From the NCBI RefSeq assembly GCF_003426815.1, contig NZ_QKYK01000040.1:1-41914 (forward strand): DNA of 41,914 bases. Reading direction: 5' to 3'. A model generated the notes under the pieces. The model ran no database searches. It saw nothing but the letters and a program-made list of their open reading frames with translations, and was not told where the DNA came from. The position numbers and the translations under genes are program-made. Positions within the stretch are counted from its first letter, which is position 1; each line of letters begins with the position of its first letter. The stretch is from Desertimonas flava (GTDB lineage Bacteria; Actinomycetota; Acidimicrobiia; Acidimicrobiales; Ilumatobacteraceae). Of this stretch, positions 24,093 through 31,876 are shown piece after piece.

Positions 24093-25037
24093 TCAGGACG
24101 GCGGCGGGGCCGTCAGCGAGCGAACATAGTCCAGGCTGCGACGGGCCGATTCGAGCGGCCCGGCTCCCTGGGCCGGGGCGACGGGACCGAGGTCCTCGTC
24201 CTGCTCGAGCACGTACCAACCTGAGTACCCGGCGCGCTCGAGGGTCGCGATGGTGCCGGCGACCGGCGCGCCGCCGTCGCCGAGCGGGAGGAAGAGACCA
24301 CGCCCGACCCCCTCCTGGATCGTCAGGGCACCGCGCCGGACCTCGGCGGCCACGGTGACGTCGATGTCCTTGAGGTGGACATGAGCGACCCGATCGGCCG
24401 CATCGGCGGCGAACTCGGCCGGGTCGTAGCCTCCGATGGCGAGATGTCCGGTGTCGAGGCACCAGCGGACCGCGCTGCGATCGAGCACCGTGCGCACGTC
24501 GGCGGCGGTCTCGACCAGCGTTCCGACGTGCGGGTGGAGCGCCTGGATCAAGCCGTACTCGGCGCACAGATCGTCGAGCTCACCGAGCATGCCGACGAGG
24601 TGGTCCCACTCGCTGTCGGCGAGGGGGCGTCGCGGACTCCATGCCTCGTCGACGACGACCGCCGACACGAACATCGTCGCGCCGGCGGCGCAGAACAGCT
24701 GGGCCGTGGCCCGAGCCTCGGCCAGGGTGCGCTGGCGCGCCGACGGGTCGTGCAGCACGACCGGGACGAACCCGCCGATCAACGACAGGCCATGCGGCTC
24801 GAGCAAGGCGCGCAAGGCGTCGGGGTCGCGGGGCAGGAATCCCGGTGCTCCGAGCTCGGTGCCCGACAGGCCGAGCGAGCGCATCTCGGCCAGCACCCTG
24901 TCGGCCGGCAACATGACACCCCAGCCGGGCACCTCGCACACGCCCCACGTGATCGGCGCGCCGCCGATGCGATCCGCGCTGACGAGCGGTTCGCCGGCGG
25001 CCGGTGAGTGATGGGCAGCGGTGGACACGATGCTCAT
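24093..25037 (-). CDS. iolE: Myo-inosose-2 dehydratase
   Basis: A 314-residue xylose-isomerase-like TIM barrel that dehydrates scyllo-inosose to the trihydroxycyclohexane-dione used by IolD. IolE marks are GAPITWGVCEVPGWG near the N-terminus, LIQALHPHVGTLVET, CLDTGHLAIGGYDP, AHVHLKDID and GWYVLEQDED, which supply the metal-binding Glu/Asp/His residues. It is the first gene of the iol operon, divergent from the GntR regulator. No Shine-Dalgarno precedes the ATG; the GTG three codons later is an alternative. A 109-nt gap separates it from the binding-protein gene, so that gene may also have its own promoter. Confidence 0.92.
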   Translation of the reverse strand: MSIVSTAAHHSPAAGEPLVSADRIGGAPITWGVCEVPGWGVMLPADRVLAEMRSLGLSGTELGAPGFLPRDPDALRALLEPHGLSLIGGFVPVVLHDPSARQRTLAEARATAQLFCAAGATMFVSAVVVDEAWSPRRPLADSEWDHLVGMLGELDDLCAEYGLIQALHPHVGTLVETAADVRTVLDRSAVRWCLDTGHLAIGGYDPAEFAADAADRVAHVHLKDIDVTVAAEVRRGALTIQEGVGRGLFLPLGDGGAPVAGTIATLERAGYSGWYVLEQDEDLGPVAPAQGAGPLESARRSLDYVRSLTAPPPS

Positions 25038-25042
25038 CAGCG

Positions 25043-25071
25043 TGTCTTGTTAAAGTCCTAATGTCAAGACA
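25043..25071. promoter_or_regulatory. Probable GntR operator of iol operon
   Basis: TGTCTTG (25043-25049) and CAAGACA (25065-25071) form a perfect 7-bp inverted repeat with a 15-bp AT-richer spacer, in the gap between iolE and the divergent GntR gene. On the minus strand a consensus -35 hexamer TTGACA (25062-25067) overlaps the right arm, so binding would cover the iolE promoter. No good -10 is seen. Confidence 0.65.
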
Positions 25072-25137
25072 AAGCGTGCGACCGTGCGAGAACTCACGCG
25101 CGACGACGGCCCAGAGGGGCTCACAGCGGGAGGTGAG

Positions 25138-25878
25138 ATGACCGGAGCGACCGGAGCGATCGGAACGATGGTGCTGCGACGCGACTCCCCCGTGCCGCTG
25201 TACCACCAGGTGGCCGAGCATCTCCGGGAACTGATCGGCTCCGGCGAGCTGGCGACAGGCACGCTACTGCCCAACGAGATCGACCTCGCCCAGAGGTTCT
25301 CGCTGTCCCGGCCGACCATGCGCCAGGCGCTCGACGAGCTCGTCCGCGACGGCTTGATCAGCCGGCGGCGCGGGATCGGCACCATCGTGACACCGCGCGA
25401 GTTCCATCGCGGCGCGCACCTCACGAGCGTGCACGACGACCTCGTCGCCGCCGGTCGCCGGCCGGCGACGGAGGTGTTGTCGATCGTCGTCGAACCCCGC
25501 TGCGCCGACGTCGCCGCCGCATACGACGACGACACCGACATCGTCGCCATCACCAGGCTGCGGTCGGCCGACGACGAGCCGTTGGTCGTGATGCGCAACT
25601 GGCTGCCGCTGCGCTACGCCGATCTCACCGCGGCGATGCTCGAGACGGGCGGGTTGTACGGCGTGATGCGCCAGCGCGGCGACGTCCCGGTGACGGCACG
25701 CAAGGAGATCAGTGCGGTCGGGGCGGCGACGTTCGAGGCCAGGTTGCTCGGCGTCCGCCGCGGCACCCCGCTGCTGCGCGTCCGTCACGTCGGGTACGAC
25801 GCGGCCCGTCGCGTCATCGACGTCGGCGACCACCTCTACCGCGGCGACGCCTACACGGTCGACGTCCCCGTCACCTGA
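25138..25878 (+). CDS. GntR/HutC-family regulator of inositol catabolism
   Basis: A 246-residue regulator. Residues 19-85 are the GntR winged helix (PLYHQVAEHLRELIGSGELATGTLLPNEIDLAQRFSLSRPTMRQALDELVRDGLISRRRGIGT) and about 95-240 a UTRA ligand domain of HutC type, with VVMRNWLPL and RVRHVGYDAARRVIDVGDHLYRGD. It is divergent from iolE and so most likely represses the iol operon until an inositol intermediate binds; the ligand is unknown. Start 25138 is preceded by GGGAGGTGA; a GTG at 25084 is possible but adds unconserved residues. Its 3' end overlaps the convergent oxidoreductase gene by 8 bp. Confidence 0.92.
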   Translation: MTGATGAIGTMVLRRDSPVPLYHQVAEHLRELIGSGELATGTLLPNEIDLAQRFSLSRPTMRQALDELVRDGLISRRRGIGTIVTPREFHRGAHLTSVHDDLVAAGRRPATEVLSIVVEPRCADVAAAYDDDTDIVAITRLRSADDEPLVVMRNWLPLRYADLTAAMLETGGLYGVMRQRGDVPVTARKEISAVGAATFEARLLGVRRGTPLLRVRHVGYDAARRVIDVGDHLYRGDAYTVDVPVT

Positions 25879-27289
25879 GCCGGCGGAGGGCCGCACGGGC
25901 GGCGTTGGCGCCACCCATCCCGTGCACTCCGGCGCCCGGCGGCGTCGCCGCAGAGCACACGTACACGCCGGGCACACCGGTGAAGTACGGGTCGACCGCG
26001 ACGCGGGGACGGAAGAGGGTCTGACGCGGATCGCTGGCGCCGGTGGCGATGTCTCCGCCCACGTAGTTGGCGTTGTAGGCCTCGAGCCCGGCCGGCCCGA
26101 TCGCCACCCGGGCGACGATGCGCTCGCGGACGCCCGGGGCGAAGCGTTCGATCTGACGGAGGATCGCCTCGGATGCGTCTCCGGTGTAGCCGTTGGGAAC
26201 GTGGGCGTAGGCCCAGACCGGATGGATCGTCCCCGACGACCGCGTCGGATCGGCCAGGTATTGCTGGCACACCAGCATGAACGGATCGTCGACCATCGTC
26301 CCCCGGGACACGGCGCGTTCCGACGCGACAATCTGCTCGAGCGTGCCGCCCACGTGCACCGTCCCGGCTCGACGGCACGCCTCGTTGGTCCACGGGATGC
26401 CGCCGTCGACGGCGAGGTCGAGCTTGAACGCCGCCGGGCCCTGCTTGTACCGGCGGTACGCCCGCGCGACGTGCCTGGGCAGTCGGTCGCCGACGATGTC
26501 GGCGGCCGCCTGGGGACTCGTGTCGAGCATCACCACGTCGACACCCGCGAGCTCGTCGATCGACGAGACGCGGCGGCCGGTCGTGATCCTGCCGCCGGCG
26601 TCGGCGAGCACCCCGGCGAGCGCCGCGGCGATCTTCTGAGACCCGCCCTCGGCGACCGGCCATCCGTGGGCATGACCGTTGGCCGTCAGCATCAGCCCGA
26701 CCGAGGCGCTCAGCGGGCGCGTGAGCGGCTGGATGATGTGGGCGGCGGCGCCGGCGAACAGTGCTCGCGCCTCGTCGCTGCGCCATCGGCGCGCCACCCA
26801 GGTCGCCGGGCGGAGTGCTTCGAGCCCGAACCCGGCGAGGCGGATCGGATGCGCCGGCACATGGAGGATCGGCCGGAACGCATCGGTCACCAGTTCGGCG
26901 AAGTGGTCGGTCAGCGGCCCGAACGTGCGGCGCCACGCTCCCCCGTCCTTGCCGAGCCCGGCGCAGGTCTCGTCGAGGGAGCGGACCATCACCCCGGCGC
27001 GGCCCCCGTCGAGCGGGTGGGCGATGTCCACCGCCGGCCATCTCCACCGCAGGCCGTGGCGCTCGAGATCGGGCGCGAGCTCCTGGAGCGCCGGCGAGGC
27101 CAAGGCGGTCGGATGGGTCGCCGAGCACACGTCGTGCAGCACCCCGGGCACGGTCAGCTCGGCCGAGCGCATGCCCCCGCCGATCGTCGCCGATGCCTCG
27201 ATCACCTCCACGTCCAGCCCGGCGCGCGCCAGCACGATGGCTGCCATCAACCCGTTGGGGCCCGACCCGACGACGATGCCGTTGCTCAC
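25871..27289 (-). CDS. Phytoene-dehydrogenase-like FAD oxidoreductase
   Basis: A 472-residue flavoprotein of the CrtI/COG1233 group. The FAD Rossmann motif GSGPNGLMAAIVLARAGLDVEVIEA lies at residues 8-32, followed by GGGMRSAELTVPGVLHDVCSA; the C-terminal FAD motif is VYVCSAATPPGAGVHGMGGANAARAAL. Length fits the actinobacterial NAD(P)/FAD-dependent oxidoreductases of unknown substrate better than true carotenoid desaturases (about 490-510), and no carotenoid genes are nearby. The GTG start at 27289 is 15 bp from the divergent hydrolase ATG; a GTG at 27301 is an alternative. Substrate unknown. Confidence 0.85.
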   Translation of the reverse strand: MSNGIVVGSGPNGLMAAIVLARAGLDVEVIEASATIGGGMRSAELTVPGVLHDVCSATHPTALASPALQELAPDLERHGLRWRWPAVDIAHPLDGGRAGVMVRSLDETCAGLGKDGGAWRRTFGPLTDHFAELVTDAFRPILHVPAHPIRLAGFGLEALRPATWVARRWRSDEARALFAGAAAHIIQPLTRPLSASVGLMLTANGHAHGWPVAEGGSQKIAAALAGVLADAGGRITTGRRVSSIDELAGVDVVMLDTSPQAAADIVGDRLPRHVARAYRRYKQGPAAFKLDLAVDGGIPWTNEACRRAGTVHVGGTLEQIVASERAVSRGTMVDDPFMLVCQQYLADPTRSSGTIHPVWAYAHVPNGYTGDASEAILRQIERFAPGVRERIVARVAIGPAGLEAYNANYVGGDIATGASDPRQTLFRPRVAVDPYFTGVPGVYVCSAATPPGAGVHGMGGANAARAALRRLR

Positions 27290-27304
27290 GGGAACCGGCA
27301 CGCC

Positions 27305-28495
27305 ATGATGGTCACGGTGGTTCGCACGCTCTCCATCCTGCTTGCATTCGCACTGCAAACCTCGTCGGTGGGAGCGTCGTCCGACCCCAGCGACCCGCCG
27401 CCGGACTCCGCGGCCCACGCAGTGGCCACCACGACCGTCCCCCCGGCGAGCCCGCCGCTGGTCGACGCCGAGTCCTGGGCGGTGTTCGACCAGATCGTCA
27501 GCAACCGACTCGTCGACCGCGGCGACCTGGCGGCCGGCGTCGCCGTGTCCGTGGACGGTCGGCTCGTGCACGTCGCCGCCTACGGCCGGCGCACGCCGGT
27601 CGACCCCATCGACTACACGGTGCCGACCGATCGCTTCCGGATCGCCAGCATCTCCAAGCTCCTCACCGCGGTCACGGTGCTGCGCCTCGTCGAGGCGGGC
27701 CACATCGGCCTCGACGAACCCGTGGCGGCACGGATCGCCGCGTCGCTCGGCGTCAGCCCGAACGACGGGTGGTCGACGGTGACCGTCCGCCAACTGCTGT
27801 CCCACACAGGCGGCGTCCCGAAGTACCGCGGGCAGTTCTTCGGTGGGGACTTCACCACGTGTGAAGGGGCGGCGATCTACGGACTGTCAAACGGTCTCGA
27901 CCGGAGCCCGGGCACGGCGCACGTCTACAGCAATCTCAACTTCTGCCTGCTCGGTCTGCTGATCGCCGACATCACCGGACGCAGCTACGAGGAGTCGGTC
28001 AACGACCTGGTCCTGCGCCCACTCGGCATCCGCGGCGCCCGCACCGTCGGCACGTACGGCGCCAACATCTCCGAGGTCGTCCACCCGTCCGCGCCCGGCC
28101 GGGCCTACATGGAGGCCCTCGGCGGGGCCGGGGCCTGGGTGGCGACGCCCGCCGATCTCGTGAGGCTCGTCGACTCGCTCGACACCACACGTCCCGGCTG
28201 GCACCCGCTCTCGGCCGAACTGGCCGCCCTGATGCCCATCCCGATGGCCGGCGTGTCGTTCCCCGATCCCGGCCAGCGCCTCTACGGGCTGGGCACCATC
28301 GTGTGGCCCGACGGTTCCTGGGGGCACACCGGCACGGTCGAGGCCACCCACGCCATGGTCGCCCACCGGCCCGACGGCGTGACGTGGTCGATCCTCGTCA
28401 GCGGCGAGACACCCGCCGAGACCGAGTCGCTCCGCGACGTGTTCGCCGACGCCCTCGCCGGGGCCGGCATCACCCTCACTGCGCCGCTGGCCTGA
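27305..28495 (+). CDS. Exported serine hydrolase, class C beta-lactamase/esterase fold
   Basis: A 396-residue protein of the beta-lactamase/DD-peptidase-like serine hydrolase family. A signal-like N-terminus (VVRTLSILLAFALQTSSVGA) is followed by a Pro/Thr-rich linker. Catalytic marks are SxxK as SISK (115-118), YSN (208-210) and HTG (341-343), all present, so it should be active. HTGGVPKY at 167-174 is typical of the family. Likely an extracellular esterase, peptidase or peptidoglycan-related enzyme; beta-lactamase activity cannot be assumed. A second ATG lies one codon downstream. Its start is only 15 bp from the divergent oxidoreductase start. Confidence 0.9.
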   Translation: MMVTVVRTLSILLAFALQTSSVGASSDPSDPPPDSAAHAVATTTVPPASPPLVDAESWAVFDQIVSNRLVDRGDLAAGVAVSVDGRLVHVAAYGRRTPVDPIDYTVPTDRFRIASISKLLTAVTVLRLVEAGHIGLDEPVAARIAASLGVSPNDGWSTVTVRQLLSHTGGVPKYRGQFFGGDFTTCEGAAIYGLSNGLDRSPGTAHVYSNLNFCLLGLLIADITGRSYEESVNDLVLRPLGIRGARTVGTYGANISEVVHPSAPGRAYMEALGGAGAWVATPADLVRLVDSLDTTRPGWHPLSAELAALMPIPMAGVSFPDPGQRLYGLGTIVWPDGSWGHTGTVEATHAMVAHRPDGVTWSILVSGETPAETESLRDVFADALAGAGITLTAPLA

Positions 28496-28610
28496 TCTCG
28501 CCCGATCGTCGCGGGGCGTTTGCCCGGTCGCGATGACTTTGCCGCGGCCGAATCGTCTCTGGCTCCAACGCATCGGCGACGCCTCCGTCGTCTCGACCTT
28601 GGGAGATTCA

Positions 28611-29210
28611 ATGGGCAACGTGATCGCACAGGCGATGATGTCGGTCGACGGGTACATCGCCAAGGACGACAACACCATCGGACGACTCTTCGACTGGCTC
28701 CAGAACGGTGACGTCGAGCTCGTCTCGCCCCGAGGGGACACAACCCTCCACGTGACGGCGCAGAGCGCTGCCCACATGCAGTCGTGGATCGCCACGTTCG
28801 GGGTGCTCGTGTGCGGTCGAACCCTCTTCGACTTCACCGACGGGTGGAACGGCAGGCATGACTTCGACGTCCCCGTCGTCGTGGTGACGCACAGCGTTCC
28901 GACGGAGTGGGTGGCCGCTCATCCCGATGCCCCGTTCACCTTCGTGACCGACGGGGTCGGGGCGGCGATCGAACGGGCGCAGAAGATCGCCGGTGATCTC
29001 GCCGTCAACGTGACGGCCGGCGTGCTCGCCGGTCAATGTCTCGAGCTCGGGCTGCTCGACGAGGTGGCGATCGACTTGGTGCCCGTCGTCATGGGCGGCG
29101 GTCGACGGTTTTTCGGGAACGCCGCCGTCGAGGACGTTCCGCTCGGCAACCCGACCATCTGCGTCCAAGGCGATCAGGTCACCCACCTCAGGTTCCCGGT
29201 CATCCGCTGA
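28611..29210 (+). CDS. Dihydrofolate reductase-like protein, RibD C-terminal family
   Basis: A 199-residue NADPH-binding fold of the RibD_C group. It begins VIAQAMMSVDGYIAKDDNTIG, continues with a RTLFDFTDGW segment after GVLVCG, and ends with GVLAGQCLELGLLDEVAIDLVPVVMGGGRRFF, all typical of the family. True DHFR catalytic residues are not evident, and members are often of unknown function or reductases of pterin/flavin-like substrates. The ATG is preceded by a Shine-Dalgarno-like GGGAGA; the in-frame ATG at 28533 is less likely. Stands alone after the hydrolase gene. Confidence 0.88.
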   Translation: MGNVIAQAMMSVDGYIAKDDNTIGRLFDWLQNGDVELVSPRGDTTLHVTAQSAAHMQSWIATFGVLVCGRTLFDFTDGWNGRHDFDVPVVVVTHSVPTEWVAAHPDAPFTFVTDGVGAAIERAQKIAGDLAVNVTAGVLAGQCLELGLLDEVAIDLVPVVMGGGRRFFGNAAVEDVPLGNPTICVQGDQVTHLRFPVIR

Positions 29211-29243
29211 TCGCAATCCGTTGTGAACGGGGTCGGACGCTCG

Positions 29244-29654
29244 TCAGCCGGACGCGTACGTGCCGCGGCGAGGTGCCCGGGGAATCAGGTCACCCAGCCG
29301 GGCACGGCTCGACTCGCCGCCCGGCTCGCACGCGATGACCGTCAGCTCCGGCCCGGCGAGCTCGAGGGCGACCTGGAGGCATGCGCCACACGGAAAGGTC
29401 AGCCGACCCGACGTGCGTTCGGAGACGATCGCCAGCGTCGTCGGCACCAACCCGAGCGCCACCGTGGCGAACAACGCCGAGCGCTCGGCGCACATCGCCA
29501 GGCCGAGCGAGACGTTCTCGACCAATGCCCCCGGCACGATCGTCCCGTCGGCGCACCGCACGGCTGCGCCCATCCGAAAGCTGCTGTACGGAACGTACGA
29601 ACGGTCGCGGGCCAGGGTCGCGGCCTCGATCAGGCCGCCTTTGTCGTCACTCAT
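29244..29654 (-). CDS. cdd: Cytidine deaminase
   Basis: A 136-residue tetrameric-type cytidine deaminase, hydrolysing (deoxy)cytidine to (deoxy)uridine for pyrimidine salvage. The zinc site is Cys55 with catalytic Glu57 (CAERSALF) and Cys89/Cys92 (PCGAC); YVPYSSFRMGAAV and ENVSLGLAMCAE are standard. Length is that of the short bacterial form. The start at 29654 is supported by a TACACG box 6 nt upstream, similar in position to leaderless promoters elsewhere in the window. No nucleoside-uptake gene is adjacent. Confidence 0.95.
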   Translation of the reverse strand: MSDDKGGLIEAATLARDRSYVPYSSFRMGAAVRCADGTIVPGALVENVSLGLAMCAERSALFATVALGLVPTTLAIVSERTSGRLTFPCGACLQVALELAGPELTVIACEPGGESSRARLGDLIPRAPRRGTYASG

Positions 29655-29771
29655 GGCGCTCGTGTACCCGCACGCGCGGATCCGAGAACAATCGGCCACA
29701 CCCTTGCCCTCTGGCCTGCATGGGTCGAGACTGGAGAGGTCAGGAGCCCAGCCTGACGAGAGGGGGACCCG

Positions 29772-30188
29772 ATGCCCACCATCTTGATCGTTGCCAACCA
29801 GACGCTCGGAGGGGAGGCCCTGACCGAGTGCATCGAGAAGCGGCGCCGGCTCGGCCCGTGCTCGTTCTACGTCGTCGTGCCGGCCACTCCACCGAAGGAG
29901 CACCTGACGTGGACGGAGGGCGAGGCGCGAGCGATCGCCGCCCAACGGCTCGAAGGCTGTCTGGATCAGCTCAGGGCCACCGGCGCCGACGTCGAGGGGG
30001 AGGTGGGCGACGCCAACCCGATGCTGGCCGTCGCCGACGCGATGAACCATCACGAATTCGACGCCGTCATCGTGGCAACCCTGCCGGCAGGGTTGTCGCG
30101 GTGGCTGAAGCTCAGCCTGCCGGACCGAATCGCCCGGCGCTACGGGCTCCCGGTCGATCACGTCGTCGTCGCACCGTCCCACGTGTGA
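29772..30188 (+). CDS. UspA-like universal-stress-fold protein
   Basis: A 138-residue single-domain alpha/beta protein. It begins with a beta strand (TILIVANQTLGG) and ends IVATLPAGLSRWLKLSLPDRIARRYGLPVDHVVV, where the order of strand, G/S-containing loop, helix and final strand resembles the universal stress protein fold. The canonical ATP motif GxxGxxxxxxxGSVS is only loosely kept (LPAGLSRWLKLSLPD), so ATP binding is doubtful. Related actinobacterial proteins have no known function. A purine-rich AGGGGGA precedes the ATG. It is convergent with the aminopeptidase gene, 15 bp away. Confidence 0.7.
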   Translation: MPTILIVANQTLGGEALTECIEKRRRLGPCSFYVVVPATPPKEHLTWTEGEARAIAAQRLEGCLDQLRATGADVEGEVGDANPMLAVADAMNHHEFDAVIVATLPAGLSRWLKLSLPDRIARRYGLPVDHVVVAPSHV

Positions 30189-30203
30189 CGGGCCCGCCGC
30201 GGG

Positions 30204-31808
30204 TCAGGCGGACGAGCGCGCGTAGCTGGTGACGAGGTCGATCAGCAGCCTCGTGCCCACGCCACTGGCGCCCTTGGTCCGCCACGAGTCGTCGGCGTCG
30301 AACTTCATCGGGCCGGCGATGTCGAGGTGCGCCCACGGGATGTCGCCGACGAACTCGGAGAGGAAAACCGCAGCCGTGATCGCCCCGCCATAGGGACCAC
30401 CGACGTTCTTGAGGTCGGCGACGTCGGAATCGAGCAGCTTGCGGTAGCGATCCTTGGCGAGCGGGAGTTGCCACACGGGTTCGTCGGTTGCATCGGCCGC
30501 CCCCCGGATGGCGTCGACGAGCCCCTGATCGTTGCCGAGCACGCCGGCGTACGACGTGCCGAGGGCGACCACGCACGCACCGGTCAGGGTGGCGATGTCG
30601 ATGATCGCGTCGGGCGACTCCTCGGCGGCCAGCGCCAGGCCGTCGGCCAACACCAGGCGGCCTTCGGCATCGGTGTTGAGCACCTCGACGGTGGTGCCGC
30701 CGTGGATGTGCAGGACGTCGCCCAGCTTCATGGCCGACCCCGACGGCATGTTGTCGGTGCACATCAGGTAGGCGCTCACGTGGTTGGGGCACCCCAAGGC
30801 GGTCAGCGCCGACATCACGGCGAGCACGTTGCCGGCGCCGGACATGTCCATCTTCATGACGAGGTGCATGCCGTCACTCGGCTTCAGGCTGATGCCGCCA
30901 GAGTCGTACATGACGCCCTTGCCGACGAGCGCGATGTGCGCGGCCGTGGGCTTGGCCCGCTTCGGCCGGTAGGTCAGCTTCACCAACCGCGCCGGCTCGG
31001 CGCTCCCGGCGTTCACACCGAGGAGACCACCGCAGCCGAGGAGCGTCAGCTCCTCGGGGCCGAACACCTCGACACCGAGACCGGTCTCGGCACCGATCTG
31101 CACGGCGAGCTCGGCGATCCGGGTGGCCGTGAGATGGCTCGGCGGCGTGTTCGCCAGGTCGCGGGCGAGGCAGGCGGCAGCAGCGGTGGCCCGGCCCTTC
31201 GTCGCCCCGCGCTCGACCGCGGCGACATCGTTGCCGGCGAGGAGGGCGATCGCCGAGACCGGCGTCGTGGACGAGGAGTTCCTCAACGCCCCGTAGCGGT
31301 AGCGAGCCAGCACGATCCCCTCGACGACCGCCGCTGCGGCGTCGGCCGCCGAGCCGCTCGCCGATGTGTGCAACGCAGTGGCGAGGGAGCCGTGCTTGCC
31401 CGCCGCCCGGGCGAAGGCGGCGGCCGCGTCGCGGAGCTGGCTCGTCGACAGGTTGCCCTCGCCGACACCGATCGCCACCAGCGCCGCCGCACCCTGACGG
31501 GGTACGACGTGCGTCTGGCCGAGCTTGCCCTCGAAACCGGCGGCGGCGAGCGTGGCCCGGTCGAGGCCGAGCGAACGAGGGACCGCCCCCTTCTCCCCGA
31601 CGGGGAGACCGATCGCTCCGGCCGCGGCCGGAGCCGAACGGGTGACCACCACGTCGATCGTCGTCGATCGCGACGGAGCGGGATCGAACGTCCGGCGATC
31701 CTTGGCCACGTCGGCCAGGCTGATCGTCGGCGCGGCCGTCTCGGCGCCGGTGGTCGTCGAATCCTTCTTGGCCGAATCGTTCCGGACGGGGTCCTTCGTG
31801 GGGGGCAT
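30204..31808 (-). CDS. pepA: Leucyl aminopeptidase (M17 family)
   Basis: A 534-residue two-metal cytosol aminopeptidase that removes N-terminal residues from peptides. The C-terminal catalytic domain has LVGKGVMYDSGGISLKPSDG with ligands Lys297 and Asp302, a further Asp in MKMDMSGAGN (321), and the family signature NTDAEGRL (378-385) with Asp380 and Glu382. The N-terminal domain is Ala-rich and weakly conserved, as usual. The ATG at 31808 is chosen; TTG at 31838 and GTG at 31832 are in-frame alternatives. Divergent from coaBC across 68 bp. It may also bind DNA in some bacteria, for which nothing here speaks. Confidence 0.93.
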   Translation of the reverse strand: MPPTKDPVRNDSAKKDSTTTGAETAAPTISLADVAKDRRTFDPAPSRSTTIDVVVTRSAPAAAGAIGLPVGEKGAVPRSLGLDRATLAAAGFEGKLGQTHVVPRQGAAALVAIGVGEGNLSTSQLRDAAAAFARAAGKHGSLATALHTSASGSAADAAAAVVEGIVLARYRYGALRNSSSTTPVSAIALLAGNDVAAVERGATKGRATAAAACLARDLANTPPSHLTATRIAELAVQIGAETGLGVEVFGPEELTLLGCGGLLGVNAGSAEPARLVKLTYRPKRAKPTAAHIALVGKGVMYDSGGISLKPSDGMHLVMKMDMSGAGNVLAVMSALTALGCPNHVSAYLMCTDNMPSGSAMKLGDVLHIHGGTTVEVLNTDAEGRLVLADGLALAAEESPDAIIDIATLTGACVVALGTSYAGVLGNDQGLVDAIRGAADATDEPVWQLPLAKDRYRKLLDSDVADLKNVGGPYGGAITAAVFLSEFVGDIPWAHLDIAGPMKFDADDSWRTKGASGVGTRLLIDLVTSYARSSA

Positions 31809-31864
31809 CGGACCAGTCTTGCGCGCCGCCACCGTCAAACCGACATGGCCCGGAGAGGAGGCAC

Positions 31865-31870
31865 TAGCCT
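31865..31870 (+). promoter_or_regulatory. Probable -10 box of coaBC (leaderless)
   Basis: TAGCCT ends 6 nt before the TTG start at 31877, with no Shine-Dalgarno. The identical hexamer precedes galE at a 7-nt distance. Confidence 0.55.
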
Positions 31871-31876
31871 GACGGC

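Noticed and set aside
27305-28495. Antibiotic-resistance beta-lactamase
   Set aside because: The SxxK/YSN/HTG set is shared by esterases and peptidases of this fold. No evidence points to beta-lactam hydrolysis, so only a serine hydrolase is called.
28496-28610. GC-rich region after the serine hydrolase as a terminator
   Set aside because: Only a poor stem with several mismatches (GGGC-GTTT-GCCC core); not strong enough to annotate.
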